A DNA stretch of 26,746 nt from Dehalococcoidales bacterium (GTDB taxonomy: Bacteria > Chloroflexota > Dehalococcoidia > Dehalococcoidales > RBG-16-60-22). The stretch is from the NCBI GenBank assembly GCA_016926115.1, contig JAFGPF010000078.1, positions 1 to 26,746 on the forward strand, in the 5' to 3' direction. Below are positions 15,953 to 22,775 of the stretch, one piece after another (the stretch's first letter is position 1; every line of letters begins with the position of its first letter). The notes beneath the pieces were generated by a model. It worked only from the letters and a program-made list of their open reading frames with translations. It had not been told where the DNA came from and made no database searches. The position numbers were made by a program, and so were the translations under genes.

Positions 15953-16330
15953 CTATTTCATCTGCTTGAGCGCCTGCCGGAACATATCGCGGTGATGCTT
16001 CTCCCGCTCGAAGGCAATCCGGAAGGACTCGGCGGCTTCCTGCCTCCCCTCCTCCTCCGCCTCTTTGATAAACTTGGGATACATTGAAATGATTTCGAGG
16101 TTTTCTCCCTCGGCCGCTTCTTGCAGGTTCTCACGGGTGGTACTGACGACATCCATGGCTTTCAGGTGGGTGAGAGCATGCACAACCTCGGCGCCGGCTG
16201 CTTCCCGGAAAAGCTGGGCTATCTCCGTCAGCCCTTCGTTAATAGCCTGATGCGCGTAGGCAAGATACTCTATATTGGTCTGGCTTTCATCAGCAAAAGC
16301 TATTTTCAAGTTTTCATCCGTCTTCGCCAT
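15953..16330 (-). CDS. Erythrin (rubrerythrin diiron domain without rubredoxin)
   Basis: A 125-residue four-helix ferritin-like protein. All expected diiron ligands can be read: E15 (FADESQTN), E48 and H51 (AEVVHA), E76 and E79 (EGENLE), and E110 and H113 (EREKHH). The C-terminal rubredoxin module of classical rubrerythrin is absent, so an external electron donor is needed. Such proteins reduce hydrogen peroxide or handle iron in anaerobes. GGAGGTATGGG precedes the ATG, and the gene lies 12 bases after the FeoC-like gene, tying peroxide defence or iron storage to ferrous iron uptake. Confidence 0.92.
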   Translation of the reverse strand: MAKTDENLKIAFADESQTNIEYLAYAHQAINEGLTEIAQLFREAAGAEVVHALTHLKAMDVVSTTRENLQEAAEGENLEIISMYPKFIKEAEEEGRQEAAESFRIAFEREKHHRDMFRQALKQMK

Positions 16331-16342
16331 CCCATACCTCCT

Positions 16343-16597
16343 TCACCGGCGTTTTTCCACCAGTTCGTAAACCTTTCCCATATAATCACCCGACTGCAAA
16401 TAAGCGCAGCTAGAACGACTGCCGCAATGCGCGCAGTCATCCGAACCGATATTCACTTTCCGTAACTTGCCCTGCCGCACCAGTGTCTCCAGCATCCCTT
16501 CCAGTGCGCTACGCTCGGTGCCGAGTCGCCGGCTTAACCCCTTGAGGTCCAGCGGGCCGCCGGTCTGTTCGAATGCTTTCAGTATTTCAGCGAGCAT
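16343..16597 (-). CDS. feoC: FeoC-like winged-helix Cys protein
   Basis: An 84-residue protein with an N-terminal winged helix (about 1-48; ILKAFEQTGGPLDLKGLSRRL, then SALEGMLETLVRQGKLRKV) and a cysteine loop C55-x2-C58-x5-C64 (DDCAHCGSRSSC) as in FeoC, which can carry an oxygen-sensitive Fe-S cluster. It probably modulates FeoB activity or stability. The ATG has GGGAG upstream and the gene starts nine bases after the FeoB membrane gene. Confidence 0.82.
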   Translation of the reverse strand: MLAEILKAFEQTGGPLDLKGLSRRLGTERSALEGMLETLVRQGKLRKVNIGSDDCAHCGSRSSCAYLQSGDYMGKVYELVEKRR

Positions 16598-16606
16598 GAC
16601 GACTCC

Positions 16607-17920
16607 CTATAAAAATAGACTGCCGATTTGGTATATCAGGGTGGCAACCACCCATCCCAGCACCAGCGTATAGGAAATGGTAAAGATTGTCCACTTCCAC
16701 GAGCCTGTTTCCTTCTTGATGGTACCCAGCGCCGCCACACAGGGAATATATAGCAAAATCATAGTCATAAAAGCAAAGGCCACCAGCGGTGTCCAGCCGA
16801 GTTGCGCCGCGATGGCATTCCCAATCCCACCGGATGCCCCGACGCCGGCTAGCAGCGTGCCGAACGCCCCGACGACCGCTTCCTTGGCAAGCACCCCGAA
16901 CACCAGCGCTACCGCCGACTCCCATTGTCCGAATCCCGCGGTAGAGAATATAGGTGCAACAGCCCTGCCGATATGTTCCAGTATATCAAAATAGTTAAGT
17001 ATCCAGATAAGCATCACCGCCCCGAAAATCAGGGTCCCGGCGCGTGATAGAAATGCCCAGCCGCGCTCCCACATATGCGCCAGTACCGTTACCACCGTGG
17101 GCAGGCGGTACGGGGGCAGTTCCATGACAAAGTGCCCGCTCTCGCCGGAGACCAGCTTCTTACGGAAGAGCCATGCCAGTAGAATCGCCAGAATGACCCC
17201 GATAGCGTACATGGAAAAGACCACCAGCCCCTGGTAAGCCGTAAAGAATGCGGCGGCTAACAGGGCATAGACCGGCAGCTTGGCACCACACGACATCAGG
17301 GGAGTAACCAGTATAGTTACCAGCCTGTCCCGCGGATTTTCAATGGTGCGGCTGGACATGACGGCCGGTACGCTGCAGCCAAAGCCAAGCATCAGCGTTA
17401 CGAAGGAGCGCCCGTGCAGGCCGATTCTGTGCATCAGGCGGTCCATGACGAATGCCGCCCGCGACAGGTAACCGGTATCTTCCAGGATAGAAAGTGCGAT
17501 ATACAGCAGGAAAATCACGGGGACAAAGGACAGCACCGCGCCCACCCCGCCGATGATACCGTCGGACACCAGCGAACTCAGCCACGCAGGTGATATCCCG
17601 GAAGCCTGCGCCGCCAGCCAGTCCAGGCCCTGGTTTATCCAGTTTATCAGAGGTCCGGAGACGACGAAGGTAAACTGAAATACTCCGTAGAGAATCATTA
17701 GAAAAATAGGTATACCCAGCCAGCGATTAAGGATAATACGGTCGATTTTATCCGTAGCCGTTTCCTTCTCGACGGCGGGTTTTTTAAGGACATCACGCAT
17801 GAGACCGCTGATGAACCCGTAGCGGGCATCGGCAATCAGAGTCTCGGCGTCATCGCCGTGGACCTTCCGCAGGTGCTCCAGACTGGTGTCCTTTATCTTT
17901 ATTATCTCAGCGCTATCCAA
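16607..17920 (-). CDS. feoB: FeoB membrane (permease) domain, separate gene
   Basis: 437 residues containing the FeoB transmembrane part: a short linker ending LIADARYGFISGLMRDV, then gate motif 1 (GFGCSVPAVMSSRTIENPRDRLVTI) and gate motif 2 (PLMSCGAKLPVYALLAAAFF), plus the C-terminal ALVFGVLAKEAVVG and IPCVAALGTIKKETGSWKW segments. It forms the ferrous iron channel. The start is TTG 17920, one base after the TGA of the GTPase gene and in a different frame. No residues appear to be missing between the two halves, so this is either a genuinely split FeoB or a single-base frameshift of an ordinary one. Confidence 0.93.
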   Translation of the reverse strand: MDSAEIIKIKDTSLEHLRKVHGDDAETLIADARYGFISGLMRDVLKKPAVEKETATDKIDRIILNRWLGIPIFLMILYGVFQFTFVVSGPLINWINQGLDWLAAQASGISPAWLSSLVSDGIIGGVGAVLSFVPVIFLLYIALSILEDTGYLSRAAFVMDRLMHRIGLHGRSFVTLMLGFGCSVPAVMSSRTIENPRDRLVTILVTPLMSCGAKLPVYALLAAAFFTAYQGLVVFSMYAIGVILAILLAWLFRKKLVSGESGHFVMELPPYRLPTVVTVLAHMWERGWAFLSRAGTLIFGAVMLIWILNYFDILEHIGRAVAPIFSTAGFGQWESAVALVFGVLAKEAVVGAFGTLLAGVGASGGIGNAIAAQLGWTPLVAFAFMTMILLYIPCVAALGTIKKETGSWKWTIFTISYTLVLGWVVATLIYQIGSLFL

Positions 17921-17921
17921 T

Positions 17922-18599
17922 TCAAGCCTTCTTTATCTTCTCGATTATCTCACGGTCGTCTTCCAGCAGTTTAATGCCCAGCCACCTCGGCGAATAGCCC
18001 TTCGCCAACGGACTGCTGGAGACAGCCTCCTCCATCTTAGCAAGCTCCGCCTCCACGTCATGACCGTACTGGATACTGATTCCACTTACCGCGATATCCC
18101 CTTCCGCAACGCCGATAATAGTCTCCAGTAGCTTATCGGTTCCCTGGTTCTTCGCGGCAATCATCGGCACCACCGGCGAACCAAGCAGACTGGAAAGCGC
18201 GTTGATATCGATTTCATATCCGCGCGATTTGGCGACATCCATCATATTAAGGGCGATTACCAGAGGCGCCTTCATCTCGAAGAACTGCACGGTGAGATAA
18301 CAATTACGTTCCAGGTTGGAGGCATCGACGACATCCACGACCACGTCCGGCTTCTCATCGACCACGTAGTCGCGCGCGATAACCTCGTCCAGCGAGTAAG
18401 CCGTCAGGCTGTAAACACCGGGCAGGTCGACCACGCGGATACGGTGCCCTCTATAATTGCAGGTGCCTTCTTTTTTCTCCACCGTCACCCCGGGCCAGTT
18501 ACCCACGTGCTGTCGGGCGCCGGTAAGATTATTGAATACGGTGGTCTTTCCAGAATTGGGATTTCCGGCTAAGGCGATTGTAATTCCTTGCTTGCTCAT
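17922..18599 (-). CDS. feoB: FeoB GTPase domain, separate gene
   Basis: 225 residues making the N-terminal G domain plus helical domain of FeoB. The G motifs are complete: GNPNSGKTT (G1), GVTVEKKEG (G2 region), DLPGVYSL (G3), NMMD (G4) and AAKNQG (G5). The helical domain ends RWLGIKLLEDDREIIEKIKKA. GTP binding by this part gates iron passage through the membrane half encoded next. The gene ends in TGA and the membrane gene begins one base later, so the two halves are translationally coupled or originally one frame. It starts ten bases after feoA. Confidence 0.94.
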   Translation of the reverse strand: MSKQGITIALAGNPNSGKTTVFNNLTGARQHVGNWPGVTVEKKEGTCNYRGHRIRVVDLPGVYSLTAYSLDEVIARDYVVDEKPDVVVDVVDASNLERNCYLTVQFFEMKAPLVIALNMMDVAKSRGYEIDINALSSLLGSPVVPMIAAKNQGTDKLLETIIGVAEGDIAVSGISIQYGHDVEAELAKMEEAVSSSPLAKGYSPRWLGIKLLEDDREIIEKIKKA

Positions 18600-18609
18600 T
18601 GATACAGGT

Positions 18610-19065
18610 TCACACGGTCCTGACCATTATCTTGCTGGCTACGCCGCGTCCCAGGGCTAAACGGGAACCACGGACATTGAGGACTACCTGACCGGGTCTG
18701 CCGCTGCTGATAACCTTGATTTCCATCCCGGGGGTAATGCCAAGGTCGGCAAGTCTTCTCTGCAAGCCCCAGCCGGCCCTTAGTGATAGAACGGTAACTT
18801 TCTCACCGGAAGATACCCTCGATAGTAGACTCTCGGTCAGCTCTACCTGGATGTTCTCGGATTCCTGCTTACGAAGGGCGAGGTCATATCCCTTGACTTT
18901 TATCTGCACGGGGTCGCCAAGAGGCGCCACCCTCTCCACCTCAACTTCCGCTCCCGTAACCACGCCCATGTCCAGGAGACGGCGGCGTATTTCTCCCTTG
19001 CCGCCCACCCTCGTAATCCTGCCCTTCTCCGGGGGTTGAAGCTCACTCAATGGTTTCACAACCAT
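18610..19065 (-). CDS. feoA: FeoA, two tandem domains in one protein
   Basis: A 151-residue protein made of two FeoA (SH3-like) domains: about 1-76 (KPLSELQPPEKGRITRVGG, RRRLLDMGVVTGAEVEVERVAPLGDPVQIKVKGYDLALR) and about 80-151 (RAGWGLQRRLADLGITPGMEIKVISSGRPGQVVLNVRGSRLALGRGVASKIMV). A single FeoA is normally about 75-90 residues. FeoA is a cytosolic partner of FeoB that helps form the active complex. GGAGG at 19076-19080 precedes ATG 19065. First gene of the iron operon. Confidence 0.93.
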   Translation of the reverse strand: MVVKPLSELQPPEKGRITRVGGKGEIRRRLLDMGVVTGAEVEVERVAPLGDPVQIKVKGYDLALRKQESENIQVELTESLLSRVSSGEKVTVLSLRAGWGLQRRLADLGITPGMEIKVISSGRPGQVVLNVRGSRLALGRGVASKIMVRTV

Positions 19066-19086
19066 GTGATATTTTCCTCCGCGTAT

Positions 19087-19116
19087 ATTATATCAAAGGT
19101 ATATATTAAAAGTCAA
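19087..19116 (-). promoter_or_regulatory. Promoter of the feo operon
   Basis: Read on the minus strand: TTGACT at 19116-19111 and a perfect TATAAT at 19092-19087, spacer 18 bases. Transcription should start near 19080, just before the feoA ribosome-binding site, giving a short leader of about 15 bases. Confidence 0.7.
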
Positions 19117-19123
19117 GGTAGTC

Positions 19124-19139
19124 CTAATATATTTATTAG
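19124..19139. promoter_or_regulatory. Operator-like palindrome between feo and dtxR-family promoters
   Basis: CTAATA at 19124-19129 and TATTAG at 19134-19139 form an inverted repeat around four bases. With the flanking C, the left arm reads CCTAA, the half-site seen in many DtxR/IdeR operators; a second TCCTAAT occurs at 19166-19172 inside the dtxR-family promoter. The site lies just upstream of both -35 boxes, as expected for joint control by the iron regulator. Confidence 0.45.
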
Positions 19140-19157
19140 ATATTCCTTTATATAGAC

Positions 19158-19186
19158 TTGACATATCCTAATTTATGCGCTAAAAT
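19158..19186 (+). promoter_or_regulatory. Promoter of the DtxR-family regulator gene
   Basis: A perfect TTGACA at 19158-19163 and TAAAAT at 19181-19186 with the ideal 17-base spacer. Transcription should start near 19193, about 32 bases before the TTG start at 19225. A TCCTAAT half-site at 19166-19172 lies in the spacer, so the gene could be autoregulated. Confidence 0.7.
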
Positions 19187-19224
19187 CTAGTCAGTGAGGG
19201 AATTATACTCACCGGGAGAGTATT

Positions 19225-19881
19225 TTGAGTCAGCGGACGATAGAAGAATATCTTGAAACGATAGGAGCCCTGGAAGAACGGGAAAGTCCGGTAAGCACCT
19301 CATCTATCGCGCAGGGCATGGGCCTATCACTGGCTTCCGTAAGCGAGATGCTGCGGCGGCTATCCAAGAAAGGGCTGGTGGAGCATACACCCTACGGCGG
19401 AGCCAACCTGACCGACGAAGGCAGGCAGCGCTTCCTGAAACTTACGCGCCGGCACCGGCTCTGGGAGGTATTTCTGAACCGCTACCTTGGAATCGGCTGG
19501 GAGGACGTCTACAATCATGCCTGCAGCCTGGAGCACGCCACGAGCGATCTGGTTACGGACAAACTCGATATATTTTTAAACCACCCGGATGTCTGCCCCC
19601 ACGGCAGCCCGATACCGAGGAAGAACCTGGAGCGTCCTTCCGGCGATGGTACGACCCTCGCCGACCTTGAAATCGGTCAATCCGCCATAGTGCTCAACGT
19701 AATCATCGAACACAATACGGAATTCCTGCGCTTCCTGACCAGCCTGGAACTGACCCCCGGCGCCAAGCTGAAGGTCGTCGAGAAAGCCCCCTACGACGGC
19801 ACGCTGACCATCAAGGTCAACAGCAATAACCATGCCATCGGCAAGGAAGCCGCTTCTCTGGTCATGGTAAAACCGGTATAG
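19225..19881 (+). CDS. DtxR/MntR-family metal-dependent regulator
   Basis: 218 residues from TTG 19225 (GGGAG upstream). Domains: winged helix (about 1-62; SIAQGMGLSLASVSEMLRRLSKKGLVEH), dimerisation/metal domain (63-135) and a C-terminal FeoA/SH3-like domain (about 145-218). Metal ligands can be read: H77, E81 and H98 for the ancillary site and C100, E103 and H104 (CSLEH) for the primary site. The position of DtxR Met10 is Glu here (E8), a feature closer to MntR Asp8, so the metal preference (iron or manganese) is uncertain. Divergent to the feo operon, it is the likely repressor of iron uptake. Confidence 0.92.
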   Translation: MSQRTIEEYLETIGALEERESPVSTSSIAQGMGLSLASVSEMLRRLSKKGLVEHTPYGGANLTDEGRQRFLKLTRRHRLWEVFLNRYLGIGWEDVYNHACSLEHATSDLVTDKLDIFLNHPDVCPHGSPIPRKNLERPSGDGTTLADLEIGQSAIVLNVIIEHNTEFLRFLTSLELTPGAKLKVVEKAPYDGTLTIKVNSNNHAIGKEAASLVMVKPV

Positions 19882-19883
19882 GC

Positions 19884-19912
19884 CCGCCGTATTGATACAC
19901 GGCGGCTTTTTT
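19884..19912 (+). terminator. Intrinsic terminator after the DtxR-family gene
   Basis: CCGCCGT at 19884-19890 pairs with ACGGCGG at 19899-19905 around an eight-base loop, followed by C and six T at 19907-19912. It starts three bases after the regulator stop codon and works for the + strand only, since no matching A run precedes the stem. The tail reaches the stop of the convergent reductase gene. Confidence 0.85.
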
Positions 19913-19913
19913 A

Positions 19914-20675
19914 TTACCACAAACCCGGCAGCAGGGCTTTACGCTCCGGCGGGTAATCCGGGAAGGTCCTGCGGTACCAGGCATGATGAGCCTTCGCCCT
20001 CGGCAGCAGGTTGGCCACCGTCCAGAACGCGAACGCCAGCCCCGGCAGAGACCAGGTCGCCACCGCCCAGCCGACCCAGATGGTGATTTCCCCCAGGTAG
20101 TTGGGACAGGACACCCAGCGGTAGAATCGATTATTAGATATCTTATAGCCGGACTCACCGGGTTTGCGCAGTTCCCGCAGGGTGATGTCCGCCTGTCGGT
20201 TGATGACGAATCCGGTGATAAATAAAACTGTACCGACGATAAAACGCGGGTCGGTCAGCCAGTCGCTGCCATAGCCACCGGAGAAGTGAAAGATATACCG
20301 TCCGTTTAAATAACCGTTCATCAGGTTAAAAAGTATCCCGAAACTTATAACAGTTAAGGGCATACGCCGCGCCGTGCCGCGCAGGCTGAAGGGATATATA
20401 AAGGCGCGGTGCAGGTAGTGCGCCTCCCAGAGGAACAGAAAGACCAGCGTGACCGTAGTGATACCGCCACCGCCCAGTAGAAAACACGCGACGAAGGCAA
20501 GCGGCGCCGGTGCCTCCATAATAACCCAGCCCAGCTTGTCGCCAACACTGTAGCCCCAGCCCTTACGTGTATGACGTCCGTAGGGCGCCACCACGAAGAA
20601 CAAGGCAATGAATACCACCACTGCCAGCACGAACCACCCTATCAACAAGCCATTGTAAATAGTCGTTTCTTTCAT
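19914..20675 (-). CDS. Steroid 5-alpha-reductase family membrane oxidoreductase (SRD5A-like)
   Basis: A 253-residue multi-helix membrane protein, about the length of the animal enzymes. Similarity to human SRD5A1/SRD5A2 runs through the whole chain: APYGRHT at 30-36, E54 (human SRD5A2 E57), HYLHRAFIYP with Y87 (human Y91), then ELRKPGESGYKIS, PNYLGEI, the near-identical ATWSLPGLAFAF, and DYPPERKALLP at the end. E57 and Y91 of the human enzyme contact the 3-keto group of the substrate, so the catalytic pair looks preserved. The family reduces an enone double bond with NADPH; the substrate here could be a steroid-like or isoprenoid lipid. Start overlaps the stop of the SDR gene by four bases (ATGA). 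Confidence 0.9.
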   Translation of the reverse strand: MKETTIYNGLLIGWFVLAVVVFIALFFVVAPYGRHTRKGWGYSVGDKLGWVIMEAPAPLAFVACFLLGGGGITTVTLVFLFLWEAHYLHRAFIYPFSLRGTARRMPLTVISFGILFNLMNGYLNGRYIFHFSGGYGSDWLTDPRFIVGTVLFITGFVINRQADITLRELRKPGESGYKISNNRFYRWVSCPNYLGEITIWVGWAVATWSLPGLAFAFWTVANLLPRAKAHHAWYRRTFPDYPPERKALLPGLW

Positions 20676-21685
20676 GCGGTTTCTCCGGTCTTTCGTTTGA
20701 CGGGGAGGGTAAGATATCCGTTTTCCTCGAACCAGCGGAGCGTATCGGTTACGGTTTCCCGGAACGGGCGCGGCTGATAACCGAGTTCGCGGGAGGCGAG
20801 TTCGTGGCTGATGCTCCGGTTGCTCTTTAAAGCCCGCAGCGAGACACCCGTATACAGAGGACGCTTCCCGTTGAGACGACTCGCAGCCTGTATGAACGGA
20901 GCCCCGACACGCGCCAGCCAGAGCGGCACGACCAGCCGTTTCGCCGGTACGCCGGTTATCTCCGCCACCATGGCGGCGATATCCACCATGGATACCCAGT
21001 GCCCGGAAAGCAGGTACTTGGCGCCTGTAGGCGCGGCCTCCTCGGCGCGCATAGCCCCCGCCACCACGTCGCGCACGTCCACCCAGTCGAATCCACCCGT
21101 CACCATCGCCGGCAGACTGCGCCGCGCCAAGGAGAGTAAAGCCTCACCGAAGTACGAAGGCTGGTAATCGTGGGGTCCGGTAATCGCCGTGGGATTAATG
21201 ATTATCGCGTCCAGCCCCTTCTCGATTCCCCGCCGCACCTCTATCTCGGCGGCGGCTTTGGAACGGTCGTAGGGAGGATGATCACGCGTTTCTACCAGGG
21301 GGCGAGACTCATCTACGGGCACGGACATCGGCTCCTGCACCAGGGCGTGGATGGAACTGAAATGAACGAGACGCCGCACGCCGGTACGCAGGCAGGCTTC
21401 CACGACATTACGCGTGCCCAGCACGTTTATCTTCTCCAGTCGGGGCCAGTCACCCATCGACAGCGAGATACAGGCGGCAAGGTGATAGACAACATCCGCC
21501 CCCTCGAACGCCCGGCAGAGGGAATCGAGGTCGCACATGTCCCCTTTAGCAATCTCGGTATTCAGCCCTTCCAGTGCCCGGGTGTTAACATGGACCAGAC
21601 AGCGAGTGGGACGGCCTCTATCGACAAGGGTGCGGACCAGGTTGGCGCCGACGTGACCGCAGGCGCCGGTAATTACAACCGTCAT
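20672..21685 (-). CDS. Extended SDR: NAD(P)-dependent epimerase/3-beta-HSD-like oxidoreductase
   Basis: A 337-residue Rossmann-fold protein. The cofactor motif is TGACGHVG (6-13), followed by GDMCDLDSL, VVYHLAA, the catalytic serine region HFSSIHAL (S110/S111) and the Y139-x3-K143 pair (PYDRSKAAAE), then INPTAITGPHD and FDWVDVRDVVAGAM. These point to the dihydroflavonol-reductase/3-beta-hydroxysteroid-dehydrogenase/HpnA branch of extended SDRs rather than to sugar epimerases, though that cannot be settled by eye. It is co-transcribed with, and overlaps, the 5-alpha-reductase homologue, suggesting consecutive steps on the same lipid. The mRNA is predicted leaderless. Confidence 0.9.
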   Translation of the reverse strand: MTVVITGACGHVGANLVRTLVDRGRPTRCLVHVNTRALEGLNTEIAKGDMCDLDSLCRAFEGADVVYHLAACISLSMGDWPRLEKINVLGTRNVVEACLRTGVRRLVHFSSIHALVQEPMSVPVDESRPLVETRDHPPYDRSKAAAEIEVRRGIEKGLDAIIINPTAITGPHDYQPSYFGEALLSLARRSLPAMVTGGFDWVDVRDVVAGAMRAEEAAPTGAKYLLSGHWVSMVDIAAMVAEITGVPAKRLVVPLWLARVGAPFIQAASRLNGKRPLYTGVSLRALKSNRSISHELASRELGYQPRPFRETVTDTLRWFEENGYLTLPVKRKTGETA

Positions 21686-21694
21686 ATGAAACAG

Positions 21695-21703
21695 ATTATA
21701 GCA
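21695..21703 (-). promoter_or_regulatory. Extended -10 promoter of the SDR/reductase operon, predicted leaderless
   Basis: On the minus strand TGCTATAAT (21703-21695) is followed after nine bases by the SDR ATG at 21685. The expected start of transcription is within about three bases of the start codon, and there is no ribosome-binding site. The element is identical to that of mutS2. Confidence 0.65.
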
Positions 21704-21728
21704 TAGAGAGGCTATGTATAGCTATGTG

Positions 21729-22775
21729 CTACCGCCTGGTCAATACCAGCCGTGGCGCGACCTTCATGAAAAGCAGCCCGATAACCGCCAGCGGGACGGC
21801 ATAGAAGACCACCTGGAGTATGCCCATGGCGGGGTCGCCGGCGGCAAGCCGGGTGATAAGTCCGAACGGCGAGGGATTGAGGAAGTAACTGCCTCCTATC
21901 AAAGCCACCAGCACGATTGAATAGACGAACTGCGTGCGCTCCCGGTCCTTGAAACAGAGCGACATGACGGCGGTAATGACGGCAATGGCAGCGGCGATAA
22001 CTACCCCAAGCAGTATCACCAGACCCGCGTTCTGAATCACAATATCGTTCAGGCGCAGCAGACCCACCCACATCACCACCTGTACCACCGCCGTGATAAT
22101 CGCCGCGGTAATCTTGGAAGCGACGACCTGTCCCAGCGATACCGGTGCCGCCGCCAAAACATCGAAGGTCTTGTTCTCGAACTCCTCGGACACGGTATCG
22201 ATGACGATACTCCCGGCGATAAGCGCGGGGAAGAGTATCAATATAGGCACAATCAGCGAATAGAGGAACTCGTAGGTGGTGCTGGGCTTTCCACCAGTCG
22301 AATCGTAGTTAAGGTCGACGCCGTTGGAAGCGCGCAGGTAGTTCTCGTACCTTTTCAGCGGCTCGTCCAGCACCATGAAGATAACCGTCTTCTTGGTATC
22401 CAGCTCCGGCATGATAATCTGCATGTCCACCACGCCGCCGACGCTCTCCGGCACCACCAGAATAGTATCGATACGCCCGCTCTTGAAACTATCTTCCGCG
22501 GTGGCCATGTTGGGGTACCAGCGCACTCGCACGTTACTCTCATCGAGGTAGTTCAGCAGCGGCTCGGCGCTTTCGTCAGCAGCGACGATTCCCGCCCGGA
22601 TATGCACGCTGGTGCTGTCGCCGATGGACGAGGGGTCGTAGAAAGCCATGATGCCCATGAGGATAATCGAAGAAAAAGAAGCGATAAAGAACTGGACGAT
22701 GATGGCGAACATAATCGTCTTCTCCCGGGTAATCGACCGCAGTTCCCGTTTCAGCAGCGCCAGGAATCCCCTCAT
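21729..22775 (-). CDS. ABC-2 type transporter permease
   Basis: 348 residues with the ABC-2/NatB layout: a first membrane helix at about 22-45 (KTIMFAIIVQFFIASFSSII), a large extracytoplasmic domain (about 46-175), then five to six helices (about 180-340). The conserved segment EEFENKTFDVLAAAPVSLGQVVASKI after the second helix is typical of ABC-2 exporters. The start overlaps the stop of the fused permease by four bases (ATGA), so the two are made together and probably form a heterodimer driven by the ATPase at 24661. The substrate is unknown. Confidence 0.9.
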   Translation of the reverse strand: MRGFLALLKRELRSITREKTIMFAIIVQFFIASFSSIILMGIMAFYDPSSIGDSTSVHIRAGIVAADESAEPLLNYLDESNVRVRWYPNMATAEDSFKSGRIDTILVVPESVGGVVDMQIIMPELDTKKTVIFMVLDEPLKRYENYLRASNGVDLNYDSTGGKPSTTYEFLYSLIVPILILFPALIAGSIVIDTVSEEFENKTFDVLAAAPVSLGQVVASKITAAIITAVVQVVMWVGLLRLNDIVIQNAGLVILLGVVIAAAIAVITAVMSLCFKDRERTQFVYSIVLVALIGGSYFLNPSPFGLITRLAAGDPAMGILQVVFYAVPLAVIGLLFMKVAPRLVLTRR

